This document shows positions 12,297 through 23,234 of a stretch of DNA of 64,000 nt, piece by piece; positions within the stretch are counted from its first letter, which is position 1; every line of letters begins with the position of its first letter. Below the pieces are notes generated by a model. It ran no database searches. It saw only the letters and a program-made list of their open reading frames with translations, and was not told the origin of the DNA. The translations under genes were made by a program, and so were the position numbers. The stretch comes from Lantana camara (Eukaryota; Streptophyta; Magnoliopsida; Lamiales; Verbenaceae): NCBI GenBank assembly GCA_037501455.1, contig CM074862.1, positions 83,692,001 to 83,756,000 of the forward strand, given 5' to 3'.

Positions 12297-12709
12297 TCCG
12301 CTTGTTTTGAAATTATGTGCTTGAGTTTCTCATGTTAAAGTGTCATGTATCAGTGTGTGCTTTTCGTACTATGGTAAATTTAGCATCCGGGCATAATGCA
12401 TGTCTACCTAGTTCTCTTTAATTTTGGCCGTATATCTCTGATGGATGAAGCACATAATTAGCACTCATTCTGATGGATGAAACACATAATTTTCATTTTA
12501 TTCCGCTTGTTTTGAAATTATGTGCTTGAGTTTCTCATGTTAAAGTGTCATGTATCAGTGTGTGCTTTTCGTACTATGGTAAATTTAGCATCCGGGCATA
12601 ATGCATGTCTACCTAGTTCTCTTTAATTTTGGCCGTATATCTCTGATGGATGAAGCACATAATTAGCACTCATTCTGATGGATGAAACACATAATTTTCA
12701 TTTTATTCC
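12297..12709. repeat. Perfect 205-bp tandem duplication
   Basis: The unit starting TCCGCTTGTTTTGAAATTAT occurs at 12297-12501 and again at 12502-12706 with no difference that I can see. Each unit also holds two short near-repeats of GATGGATGAAGCACATAAT. The perfect identity means a recent duplication or an assembly artefact. Confidence 0.9.
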
Positions 12710-13756
12710 TATCAATTTATTAATTGAGATAATTGTCGGGAAAACTTTGTGAAATATCTAAATGTAAGATAGACCTGATATTTTAAAAATTAACATGAAA
12801 GCAATGTTTTTTATGAAAACAAACAACAAAACCCTCACGTGATCTTGATGATAAAAGTAATTTATATCGTTGATTTTATATTCTGAAATGGTTTGTTTAA
12901 TCCTTGTATCAAATTGGGTGTAAAGAATTCATTAGTATTATAACCTTGATCTTTGTTTAATGGTTTTAAAGTATTCATGATCATTATCCATCATATTGGT
13001 GAATACAATTGTGCATTTGTTCATTAGTATGTTGTAATTTTTCAAATAATGAATTTATTATATTAAATAAAGATTGTATTTGTGTTGATAAATTTATGAT
13101 ATTCTCTCTAATTCAACAATAAGTGTTTGAGATCCTCTGCAAATTTCCTGACACAGGGATGAGATTGCCCATGCCGTGTTTTCACAAACCAATTCGACTG
13201 CATTTAATGCACGTTAACTAAGTGTACTTGACCATGCACAAAAACTTACACTATAAATACCCCAAGCATTTACATTTATGGTAAAACACATTTATTGTCC
13301 CTTTCCACCTCTCCCTTACTTTCCCACTTTCCTTGAGCGGATCACTGATTTGAGTGTCCTAAAATCAAAATTGGACAAAATTCCAACCTGTTTCAATTTG
13401 GTCTCTTAGTTCACATGCGTTCTTGCAAACTTTCAAGTTGAGAAACTCCGATACTAAATGTAAATCCTTGAATGTTCGTACAGCCAATCCACAACAACAT
13501 CACCCTTCAAATCTCAATACGATTAACTACCAATTATGAAAAGTATTAGTGAGGTTTATATATATATATATTTTGATAACCAACAATATAAACTTTGTTT
13601 GTTTTTTTATGCACATAACATTTTTTTATAAATTGATATCTTTGTAATTTATTGTCTTTCAAATTAGTAAATTTTATTCTTTACTTTTTTTCATCATTTA
13701 ATTATTTTTGTTTTATGTTTCGATTTTTTTCCTTTTTATTCGATTAAATATATTTA
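12710..13756. other. AT-rich spacer with a decayed LTR-like promoter at 13190-13400
   Basis: Most of this stretch shows nothing recognisable. At 13190-13400 the order CATTTAATGCACG, CTATAAATACCCC, then CTTGAGCG...TTTGAGTGTC parallels the promoter half of the Tat LTR at 5810-6000, so it may be a degraded relative of that LTR. Confidence 0.35.
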
Positions 13757-14025
13757 GGGAAAATTACAAAAATGGTATACCAACTCGGGTCATTTTGCAA
13801 TTTTGGTACAAAATGTTTTTCGGCGACATCGAAACCCCACAACTCCAAAAATTTTGCAAAATCATGCAAAATTTCGCCGGAGCTGAAAAAAACGCCGGAA
13901 AGCTGACATGACATCCCATGTGGCCAGAATGTTTAGAATGTGGCAAAACCACTATGAACACGTCATAAACCACTGCACACATGGATTTTAATATCAATTA
14001 AAAAAGAAAAAAAAAAAAGCATTTT

Positions 14026-14048
14026 GGGGGGGGGGGGGGGGGGGGGGG
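14026..14048 (+). repeat. Run of 23 guanines
   Basis: An unbroken G tract inside the left part of the MULE, bracketed by two copies of an A-run followed by GCATTTTGGG. It could fold as a G-quadruplex and is a likely site of length error in sequencing. Confidence 0.85.
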
Positions 14049-14137
14049 TAAATTTTGATATTAAAAAAAAAAAAAAAGCATTTTGGGAGGGAAATTTCCC
14101 TCCCATTCCCATTTATACATACATATATATATATATA

Positions 14138-14322
14138 TGTTAGAATGGAAAGATTTGACTTACCGGATTTAGTCCCGGGACCCTTGTTATCTGTCTGATT
14201 CTCTAAGATTGTGTTTTGGCTCTATTTATTCTAGTTGATAGGTTTGAGTCTTTGTAACACAGAAAAAACAATTGACAATGAATAGAACAAAGCTTTTCAT
14301 CCCCGAATACCATGTTCTAACA
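14138..14322 (+). repeat. 5' LTR of copia element
   Basis: TGTTAGAATGG to TGTTCTAACA, 185 bp. Differs from the 3' LTR at A/G in the first 12 bases and at C/T after CCCGGGA. It is followed directly by the primer site. Confidence 0.95.
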
Positions 14323-14334
14323 TGGTATCAGAGC
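14323..14334 (+). other. Primer binding site (tRNA-Met)
   Basis: TGGTATCAGAGC, complementary to the 3' end of plant initiator methionine tRNA, directly abutting the 5' LTR. Confidence 0.9.
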
Positions 14335-14335
14335 A

Positions 14336-15031
14336 GTGTTAGAACCCTTGGGACTCAGTGATAACATCATGGTCCCTACCAAACCCGAACCTCAAATCAG
14401 CCATAACCAAACAAGCAAACCTGCACAAACCCAAAGGAAAATCATGCCAATCTCAACTGAGAACAATTCAGAAGTGGCAATTCAAACAACAGAATTGTTG
14501 CGAAACCCAATCAAGCCCACTTCCGAAGAACTACTGATCGGAACATTCCGGCAACAGGCGGCTCGCCCTAAGATTTCAGCGGCGACCACCACCGGAGAGA
14601 AAGCCCCTGACCTTGAATCTAGATCAACCACGAGAAAGGAAAAAAAGGGAAAGAGCTTTGGCCGCTCAAACGACACCGGACGCGGAGACAACGCCGGCCA
14701 CCATTCATCATCGCGGAAGGGGTGGTTCGAAAGAGTCGAATATTCTGACCGGTGGGAAAGCCACCAGAAAACAAGCAGCGGCGGCACCACCAAGGGAGGA
14801 CCCAAGAAATCGTATCTTGTGGTTCGGGGTCGAGAAAGTGGAGGGAGTAAAGCCACCGCCTCAGGCGTCACAAGAACGGACACCGGTGGAGCGGCGGCAG
14901 GAATTAGCCCAGACAAAGCCACCGCTTCTTCCGCAGAACAGACAAGGGGGATTGCGGCGCACAAGGGAGACGGGTTGGGAGTAATTCCCCAAACCCTATT
15001 GTTGTTTCTATCAATAAGGCTGCCCATATAA
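14336..15031 (+). pseudogene. gag: Degenerate copia gag region
   Basis: A 231-codon frame, probably starting at the internal ATG 14369 (MVPTKPEPQ), rich in Arg, Gly, Ser and Lys. I see neither the UBN2-type gag fold signature nor a CX2CX4HX4C zinc knuckle, which copia gag normally has. The protease that follows is in another frame (the 15058 frame is already open near 15000), so gag is deleted and frameshifted. Such a copy would need gag from elsewhere to move. Confidence 0.6.
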
Positions 15032-15057
15032 CGCAAAAACCCCCAAGTTTTGGACAA

Positions 15058-18000
15058 TTGCAGAATGACCCCCGCACTATTAATACTTGTGGATTTCATA
15101 CTCAGTCCAAAGTAGAGAACTCGTCACAGTGGATCTTTGACTGTGGGGCTACGGATTCAATGACCTTTGATCCCTCAGACATTATTGACCCAAGAAACCC
15201 GGAAACCACTCAAATTCAAACTGTAAATGGTGAATTGGCAACAGTTGAAGCTGAGGGATCTGTGTGGATTTCCCCAAAATTAAAGCTGAAAAATTGCCTT
15301 TATGTTCCTTCATTATCGTGCAAATTATTATCTTTAAGCCAAATAACAAATGAACTCAATTGTGCGGTCCTAATTTACCCTCATTTTTGTGTGATTCAGG
15401 ACATTCATACGAAGGAGATCATTGGGTGTGGTACTGAGCGTGGGGGCTTATACTATGTAGATGAAGTGAAGAGTCCATCGAGGGCCCTCTTGTCTAAAGG
15501 AGAAGCAAACACACAACTATGGCTATGGCATCGCCGACTTGGTCACCCATCACTCGGGTATTTGAAACTGTTATTTCCCGTTTTGTTTCAGAATAATCAG
15601 TCTCTGGATTTATCGTGTCAGACATGTATCTCTGCTAAGAGTCATAGGGCTTCCTTCAAACCCAGTAACACTCGGGTTTAGACTGTGTTCTCATTGGTGC
15701 ACTCTGATGTGTGGGGGCCAGCCCCAGTTACAAACCAGAATCAATTCAGGTATTTTGTGTCATTTATTGATGATCATTCGCGCACGACATGGGTTTACTT
15801 TCTCCGTCATAAATCTGAAGTGTATGAGACATTTGTGGCTTTTTATCGAATGATCGAAACACAGTTCAAACACCGAATAGAAGTACTCAGGTCTGACAAT
15901 GGACGGGAATATGTGAACCAAGAGATGCATAAGTTCTTTCAGGATCACGGCCTTATCCACCAAACTCCGTGTCCTAACACCCCGCAACAAAACGGCGTAG
16001 CTGAAAGAAAAAACAGAACCATCCTTGAGATAACCCGGGCTCTTCTTACAGAGTCACATTTCCCCAACCAGTTCTGGCCCGATGCAGTTGCCACTGCAAC
16101 CTACCTCACAAACCGATTACCCACCAAAATCCTTGACCACAAAACACCCATCTCAGTTTTGGAAACTCAGACTGACATACCTGCTCACCTTACCCTACCA
16201 CCCAGGATCTTTGGATGCTCTGTGTTCGTACATGTTCCACGAGCAGATCGAACGAAACTAGATCCGTGCGCAGTAAAGTGTGTGTTTGTGGGTTATGCTC
16301 CTCACCAGAAAGGTTATCGGTGTTATAACCCAATCACAAAACGGGTCCACGTGACTATGGATTGTAACTTTGTGGAAACAGAACATTTTTACCTCACCCA
16401 GCAACGTGATCAGGGGGAGATCCGAGATGAGTCTCCTTGCTGGCTCAGCTACTCATACGATAGTGATCACGAGAGCATGCCCGATTCCAGAACTGAAGTC
16501 CCCAGTACCACCCCTCAACCCAATGATCTTCCTTCAGATGATGTCCAAAACGAGGTAACTCTGGAATCTGATCTTGTTCCTTCCATTTTTTCTGATGATA
16601 ACCCTGGTACCGTTAATACTGTTACTGAGGATGCAGAAAGTCACAGGTACACCTTACCTCTACGGAGCACCAAAGGAGTTCCTCCGAATCGGTACTCACC
16701 TGAGCATGTGTCCCGATCTTCACGATACCCTGTAGGGAACATGGTCAGGGGGAGTATATCAGAGATGGCACAAGCATTCCTTGGAAAGCTGTATACAGAA
16801 AAGATTCCAAGAACCATACAGGAAGCAAGCCAGGACAAGGAATGGGAGAAGGCGATGAGAACTGAAATGGAGGCCCTAATCGAAAACAACACCTGGGAAA
16901 AGTGTAAATTACCTGAAGGGAAGAAGCCAGTTGGCTGCAAGTGGGTTTTTACGATAAAACATAAGGCAGATGGCTCTGTAGAGAGGTACAAAGCTAGACT
17001 GGTTGCGAAGGGGTACACCCAAACATTTGGAATTGATTATTTCGAAACATTCTCTCCAGTTGCTAAACTGGACACAGTACGGGTACTTCTCTCAATTGCG
17101 GCTAACAAGGATTGGCCGCTGCACCAATTCGATGTAAAAAATGCTTTCCTGCACGGCGACCTGACCGAGGAAGTGTACATGGAACCCCCTCCAGGGTTTA
17201 CTCAGAATTTCAGACAAGATGAAGTGTGTAGATTGAAGAAGGCTTTATATGGGCTGAAACAGTCACCACGAGCCTGGTTTGGTAGGTTTACTGTGGCAAT
17301 GAAGCAACATGGGTATGTGCAAAGTAATGCGGACCATACCTTGTTTCTGAAGAAAAGAAGAGAATTGATCACCTGTTTGATCATATATGTGGATGACATG
17401 ATCATAACAGGAAACGACACTGAAGAGATGGCCAAACTTAGGGAGAATTTGTTCAAAGAGTTCGAAATGAAAGATCTTGGAGGGTTGAAGTACTTCTTGG
17501 GAATAGAAGTTCTGAGATCAAAGAAAGGAATTTTTATCTCGCAAAGAAAATATGTTCTGGACCTACTCGCAGAAACAGGAATGCTCGATTGCAAACCAGT
17601 GGAAACACCCATTCAGGTTAATCACAAGCTAAAGATAGCTAAAAGTGGAAAACCAGCAGAAAAGGAGAAGTATCAACGGTTAGTCGGGAAGCTTATCTAT
17701 CTCTCCCATACGAGACCGGATATCGCTTACGGCGTGGGAATTATCAGCCAGTTCATGCATAGTCCTCAGAAGGAACACATGGAAGCAGTAATACGGATCC
17801 TCCGGTATCTGAAAGGAACGGCAGGCACAGGGATCATGTTTGGGAAAAATGGACATTTGGACATCGAAGCATACACCGACGCAGACTGGGCAGGGAATCC
17901 GAATGACAGAAGATCGACCTCTGGGTTCTTCACACTAGTTGGAGGAAATGTGGTAACCTGGAGAAGTAAGAAACAGAAGGTTGTGGCCCTATCAAGTGCA

Positions 18001-18336
18001 GAGGCAGAATTCAGAGGAATAGCCAAAGGCGTAACCGAAATTCTTTGGCTAAGGAAGTTAATTACGGAGATAGGCATTAACCTGAAAGGTCCGAGCAGTC
18101 TTAAATGTGATAACAAGGCAGCGATCAGCATTTCAGAGAATCCCGTACAGCATGACCGAACTAAACACGTTGAGGTAGACCGGCACTTCATAAAGGAGAA
18201 ACTAGAGAACAACACTGTGACAATTCCCTTCGTCAGAACAGAAGACCAGCTAGCAGACATCCTGACCAAGGCAGTCAGTGGACAGATCTTCCAAACCGTG
18301 TTGCACAAACTAAGCACTGGGGACTCCATTACTTAG
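15058..18336 (+). pseudogene. pol: Copia pol: protease, integrase, RT, RNase H, broken by one in-frame TAG
   Basis: One reading frame with a single amber codon at 15679-15681, between the GAG-pre-integrase zinc finger (HRRLGHPS...CQTC) and the integrase core. The protease motif reads WIFDCGATDSM, with Cys where the family has Ser or Thr after the catalytic Asp. Integrase DDE: D in HSDVWGP, D in RSDNGREY, E in QQNGVAERKNR. RT has the YVDD box at 17386-17397. RNase H residues lie in TDADWAG, SSAEAEF and CDNKAA. The frame ends at 18336, just before the polypurine tract. Apart from the stop, the unusual protease residue and the poor gag, the polyprotein looks recently functional. Confidence 0.9.
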
Positions 18337-18338
18337 CT

Positions 18339-18348
18339 TGAGGGGGAG
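18339..18348 (+). other. Polypurine tract
   Basis: TGAGGGGGAG immediately before the 3' LTR, the usual plus-strand primer of copia elements. Confidence 0.85.
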
Positions 18349-18533
18349 TGTTAGAATGGGAAGATTTGACTTACCGGATTTAGTCCCGGGATCCTTGTTA
18401 TCTGTCTGATTCTCTAAGATTGTGTTTTGGCTCTATTTATTCTAGTTGATAGGTTTGAGTCTTTGTAACACAGAAAAAACAATTGACAATGAATAGAACA
18501 AAGCTTTTCATCCCCGAATACCATGTTCTAACA
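18349..18533 (+). repeat. 3' LTR of copia element
   Basis: 185 bp, TGTTAGAATGGG to TGTTCTAACA, two differences from the 5' LTR, followed by the ATATA target duplication. Confidence 0.95.
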
Positions 18534-18639
18534 ATATATTTATAATATTCCATATAAAGAAAATTAAAAAGAAAAAGGGAAAAACTTCATCTTCCCGATT
18601 CATCTTTGCAGGATGTAAAGAAAATAAAAAATAAAAATA

Positions 18640-19690
18640 TAACTTCATCTTCCATGGCTGCATAAATTCTGCCTCAGCTCTCCATCGCCAACACCAGCAT
18701 CATCATCACTCCTTTTCCTACTCATCCGCCGGCACACTCTCGTCTCCGGTGACCGACGACCACCACAGATCTACAGATGCTCCCATTTCGGCTCTCAATC
18801 GACGGCAACCATCGCCGCTTCTCCTTCCCTGATCCAGACGACGCCGCCCTTATCTTTCCCCGATCCACCGCCGCAGCCACCCCGCTCTTCTCCTTCCTCA
18901 GATCCGCCGGCCCGCTGTCGCCACACTCATCATCTTCCTCATCTGGGTACGGTAAAATGGCGATCTTTTGTAGGAAAACAGGGGAAAAGATGGAACTTTG
19001 ATGATTAAATTTTGGAACATTGTGGTTGCCTGTTGGAGGTTGTTCTTGAAGGTATTGATGATTGTGGAATGCAGTATCGAGAAGTGAATTGGTGTTGTTC
19101 ACTTTGAAGGTATTCTTATCAACACAATCACCCCACTACGAGGAATACAGAGAGAGAAACCAGACACAATCAAGGGGGTGAGATAGAATCAGGTTTGTAT
19201 TTGTTGTTTGGGGGCAAAGTTCAATGTACAGCAACGAAAGAAGAAACTCTGGTTTGAGATATTGTTGATTTGCTCTCTCTCATATTGTAACTTGCAGCTG
19301 ATCTTTAGTTTGTTTTTTACTCATTTGCTTATCAATCCAGATAGATCAGATCAGCCTCCAATCGCCTCTCATTTTTCTATATATTCCGGATCTAGTTGCC
19401 CGCCATGGTTTTATGGATCAATTTTTAAATGATAATTATGAGGAAAAAGAGTTCCATTCCATCACAAGTTGTGAATCATAACATGAATTTTGTCCTCTGT
19501 ACTTTAATCTCTTGGAAAATAATGTGTCTTATTGGTTTTTTCAGCTTTGAATTCTTACACTTATAGTACACGATTGAGTTACTGCACTTTGTAGTGATCC
19601 ATATTTAGTTACGTTGTGGATTCAGATTTGGTGGTGGTGGTTGCAGCAAATCTGGTGGATGAGAAGATTTGGTGGAGGCGGGCTTTGATC
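18640..19690. other. GC-rich exon-like segment inside the MULE
   Basis: About 18650-18960 is rich in CCG, CGCC and TCATC words and opens short frames on both strands (73 codons from 18777 on the plus strand; 126 codons from 19102 down on the minus strand). The protein sequences are low-complexity and I recognise neither. It sits between the copia element and the right MULE arm, the position of host DNA in Pack-MULEs, which favour GC-rich 5' gene ends. Origin from a host gene is inference. Confidence 0.4.
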
Positions 19691-21145
19691 GGCGATTTGG
19701 TTTAATTAAATATTCATGAGTAATATATTATGTATTTAATTAAATTCAATACTAAAATATATAAATATCTATGAATGTGAAAATAATCAATATTATAAAA
19801 CATATTATGTTAAATTTTTTATGATAAATGTCATATTATATGTATAATTATTTTTTATTTTGTCAAATTTATTTTAAATATTAATAAAGTTAAAAATGCT
19901 TAATAAAGTTAAATCACAAAATCTATAACAATAATCCTATTTAATAAAATGCTAAATTTTTTTTTTAAGTTTTAAATTAGGTGGAGGACACGCCATCGGC
20001 TAGTTGGCAATGTGCATCTTATGTGGCACCCACGTTGGACACACGCAGGACTTAAAGCCACGTCACAAGCGGTTTTCTGAAAATGGAGCGGAATTCCGGG
20101 CGGTTTTTTCGACTCCGGCGAAATTTTGCATGATTTTGCAAAATTTTTGGAGCTGTGGGGTTTGATTTCGCCGGAAAACATTTTGTATCAAAATTGCAAA
20201 ATGGCCCGAGTTGGTATACCATTTTTATAATTTTCCCATATATTTATATATAAATTTTAAAACATTTATGTTTATATTTTAAAAAAATTAATATAATTAT
20301 TTTGTTTTATTCTCCATCACATACTATATGAGTCATATGAAATCTATTTAAATATTTTTAAAATATCTGTGCAAAACACACGGAGCTCTAATGCACCGAC
20401 ACTTCTAAAAATATCATTTTGTTGTGTCGTATCGTGTCGGACACCGTATCCGACACTTCTCACATGGAAAATTCACAAAAAAATCCGTGTCGTGTCGTGT
20501 CGTGTCCGTATCTTTGCAACATAGATACGGAGATAATGCTAGTTATTATATATCCAATATCATAAATATATGCTTGAAAATTAATTACTTACCGAATTTC
20601 AGGGAAAACTCAAGTAATATACACGATGACATGTGTACTCACTGAATTTCAAATTATTTAATTGATGAGTATGGCGTATTGGATATTTTTTCTTCAATGT
20701 CAAATTGTCAATGCTGTATCAGCCTAATTCCTTCCTCCAATTCTTAAATGAATTTTCTGTTTTTTGTTTTAGTTAACTGTTTGTTGTTAGGTTAGCTAAT
20801 TAATTATTTACTTAATTTGTTTGTCAAAGTATAAATAACAATTAATTGTCCAATAGTATGTTAGTTGTCCAGTTGAAAATCTTAAATCTTGGAATTACGT
20901 GTGAATTCGGGCAGAACTTTATTCAGTTTTAAATATAAAATCTGCGTAATTATGTTTGTTTTATGGCATTACAAACAATAAATACATATTACACACAGAC
21001 ACAGAGGCAAGTTTAGGAGAGAATAGCGTGATAAAATTTTAAAATGGTAGATGTCATTTTTTTTTATCAAACAAGCCTCACTTTTTTGGCGTCATTTTTT
21101 AACTTTATTTTCGGCAAGATGACGTGAACATCAATCATATATATA

Positions 21146-21374
21146 CTAGTAAGTACGTTGCGTGTGCCAATAGGGATTGACGAAGTGGTTTAAGGTCCTT
21201 TCTCGAAAGCAATAACTCGAATTCGAATCTCCCTGACTATTTGGAGTGTGTGTCCCAAAAAAAAAAAGTACGCTGCTGCGTTTGCCTGAAAAAATATATT
21301 AAAATTAAAAATTTCATTTTAATAAAAATTAAATAATTATTAAATGAGTTTGACCCTTAATATAATAGTATAGA
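21146..21374 (-). mobile_element. Short Helitron with a SINE inserted near its 3' end
   Basis: Minus-strand 5' end TCTATACTATTATATTAAGGG (start at 21374, after an A). The 3' end is CTAG followed by T at 21146, and a GCACACGCAACGT stem lies just upstream of it. Only 229 bp including the SINE, so purely a passenger. Confidence 0.55.
21169..21266 (+). mobile_element. tRNA-derived SINE
   Basis: An A-box-like GACGAAGTGGTTTAAGG and a B-box-like ATTCGAATCTC are followed by a terminal A run. The flanks AGTACGTTGCGTGTGCC and AGTACGCTGCTGCGTTTGCC look like an imperfect target duplication within the Helitron end. Confidence 0.65.
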
Positions 21375-21881
21375 TAATCGTCAAAATAATAATAAAAATT
21401 AAAAAATATGAAAAATAAAAGATTAAAAATATAAAAAAGATTAAAGTGATGTTAGAGAAAATGGGAGTTAATTAAAAGATAGAAAAAAAAAAAAAAAAGA
21501 AAAGATTTTAAAAGTCATGGCATAAAAAAAACAAAAAAACAAAACTATCCCTCGAACTCGTAACTTAGGGTGTTGAGGTTGAATCCTAGAACCGGTCTTA
21601 TTGGTACTATAGTGAGAGTCACATAGGTATCGAACATATTTCAGAATTGTTGTACTCCTTATCTAACTTAGTATCTCTTGAAAAATCTCTTTGGAAATTT
21701 AAATAGTAAACTATGATGAACTAATACGGATACGACGACAATGACACGATACAGCACGAATATGGGGATATAAATTTTTTTTTGAATTTCTCACATGAGG
21801 AGTGTTGGACACTTGTCCGACACGAATATCTGATACGAAACGATACGACAAAATAATATGTTTAGAAGTGTTCATACATTA

Positions 21882-22455
21882 TAGATAGTAAATTAATCTA
21901 ACTTAACTTGTATTTTCATAGTTGCAATGAGCCAAATCTCTATAAATTTAGCTTGATTTTAGGTTTGCTGCATGTACTATGTCTGAATTTTGGCGGTCCT
22001 CAATCCTCATATTCCCATCCACAAATTTAAGTTTGTTCCACTCTCCTTTTTAATGTATAAGAGACAAAACGTTACACTTTTGTAGCCCTTTAATTTGTCC
22101 CAAGTCCACTCAAATAGGTCAGCATCCAACTATTTTCATATTTATCAGAAATAAGAAAATAATGATAAAAAGTTCACCATTATTCATATTCATATCCAAC
22201 TATTTTCATATTTTGGAGATAATCTCAGAATCTTTGCTACGTGATGATCTCCGGTACAGGGACAACTTTAATTTCCAAAACTAGATAACTACTTGGAAAT
22301 GAACACGTCTCTGATCGATTGAAATAAGAAAATCGCCATGTCAAAATGAACACCCATCGGATATGACACCAACACAAGTTTGAAGCATTAAAAGCTTGTG
22401 ACATGGTTAAGGTAAGGTGATATTTCTTTTATAATTTTATTAATTATTTTTGTTA
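21882..22455. other. Unassigned AT-rich spacer
   Basis: I see no gene, repeat or structural signal here beyond a short internal repeat of CATCCAACTATTTTCATATT near 22122 and 22194. Confidence 0.5.
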
Positions 22456-22464
22456 ATTTCTTAG

Positions 22465-22731
22465 CGGGGAATTTGAGAAAACTCCCCAATTGATAAGTCA
22501 AATTTCTTTTAGCTCCCTATTTTCAAAAATGATGTATTAAAACTCAAGAATCGTGTATCTAAAACCCCAAATGATGTATTTGAAATATAAGGAAAAAAAT
22601 CATGTATCTAAATCCCAGAATCGTGTATATAAATCCCAGAATCGTGTATCTAAAACCTCAAATGATGTATTTAAAAATGGGGAGCAAACTCAAAATTTTT
22701 CAACCCATGGGGAGTTTTCTCAAAACCCCCC
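22465..22731. mobile_element. MITE with perfect 9-bp TSD and internal GTGTATCTAAA repeats
   Basis: Inverted ends GGGGAATTTGAGAAAACTCC and GGGGAGTTTTCTCAAAACCC are flanked by identical ATTTCTTAG at 22456-22464 and 22732-22740. The core holds several copies of AATCGTGTATCTAAA/ATGATGTATTTAAA. The 9-bp duplication suggests Mutator-like origin. Confidence 0.7.
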
Positions 22732-23004
22732 ATTTCTTAGAAAATTTCGGGGAGGCATATTTTGGAGAGAGAGAGGGGAATACATTAATTGTAGATTAGT
22801 TTCTTAGTACTTTAAACTTTAAATGAGAATGTCTATCAGCTATTTATTAAACTTTTAAACTCTAGACTAAAGATGACATGCTAAAGTACAATCGGCCCTG
22901 CTCCTGAATTAATTGGATTGAGAATTTCCTAATCGTTAATTAAGCATAATTTCCAAAGCATTTATAACTTCTAAACTAGAACCACATAATCACACAATAA
23001 AAAT

Positions 23005-23101
23005 CTTTTTTTTCTTTTTTTTTAACACACGCACCCCCAATTAGGATTCGAACCGAGTCATTGCCCTAAAAAATGATCCTATTAACTATTTGAACCTGTT
23101 G
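23005..23101 (-). mobile_element. tRNA-derived SINE, minus strand
   Basis: The reverse strand carries a B box (GGTTCGAATCC) and ends in a poly(A) (seen as T runs near 23007-23023). ACACAATAAAAAT (22992-23004) and ACACAACAAAAAT (23102-23114) are target duplications with one mismatch. Confidence 0.65.
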
Positions 23102-23234
23102 ACACAACAAAAATACAGCTTAAATACTAAAAACATGCTCAACTTCAGTAACCATGATTGTCAACAGTTTTTATTCATATCAATATAAGTACAAATACAT
23201 AATCCTCATAAACTTACTAGTTCATCACGTGTAA

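Larger units (their letters stand above)
14138..18533 (+). mobile_element. Ty1/copia retrotransposon, nearly complete, 185-bp LTRs
   Basis: Two 185-bp LTRs, a methionine-tRNA primer site, gag-pol remnants, a polypurine tract and the 5-bp target duplication ATATA (14133-14137 and 18534-18538) are all present. The order protease, integrase, RT, RNase H is that of copia. The LTRs differ at two positions by eye, so the insertion is young. It is nested in the MULE 13757-20237. Short LTRs beginning TGTTAG suggest the Ale/Retrofit group, which is an inference. Confidence 0.95.
13757..20237. mobile_element. Mutator-like element with perfect 9-bp TSD (Pack-MULE candidate), hosting a copia insertion
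   Basis: Inverted arms of about 140 bp start GGGAAAATTACAAAAATGG at the left; the right arm is its reverse complement with few changes. Identical ATATATTTA flanks lie at 13748-13756 and 20238-20246. The 9-bp duplication and GGG...CCC termini fit Mutator-like elements. No transposase is seen. The interior holds the copia element 14138-18533 and a GC-rich segment around 18640-19690 unlike the AT-rich surroundings. Confidence 0.8.
20389..21881. mobile_element. Inverted-repeat element with GTGTCGTGTC subterminal repeats
   Basis: The left arm (about 20389-20490) and right arm (about 21765-21881) are inverted copies sharing CACTTCTAAA, TTTTGT, CGTATCGT and TCACATG blocks, with several GTGTC/GACAC repeats in each. 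No convincing target duplication was found, so the superfamily is open (hAT-like is possible). It contains a short Helitron. Confidence 0.5.

Noticed and set aside
15760..18329. Long minus-strand ORFs opposite the copia pol
   Set aside because: They are shadows of the strongly supported plus-strand pol frame and show no domains.
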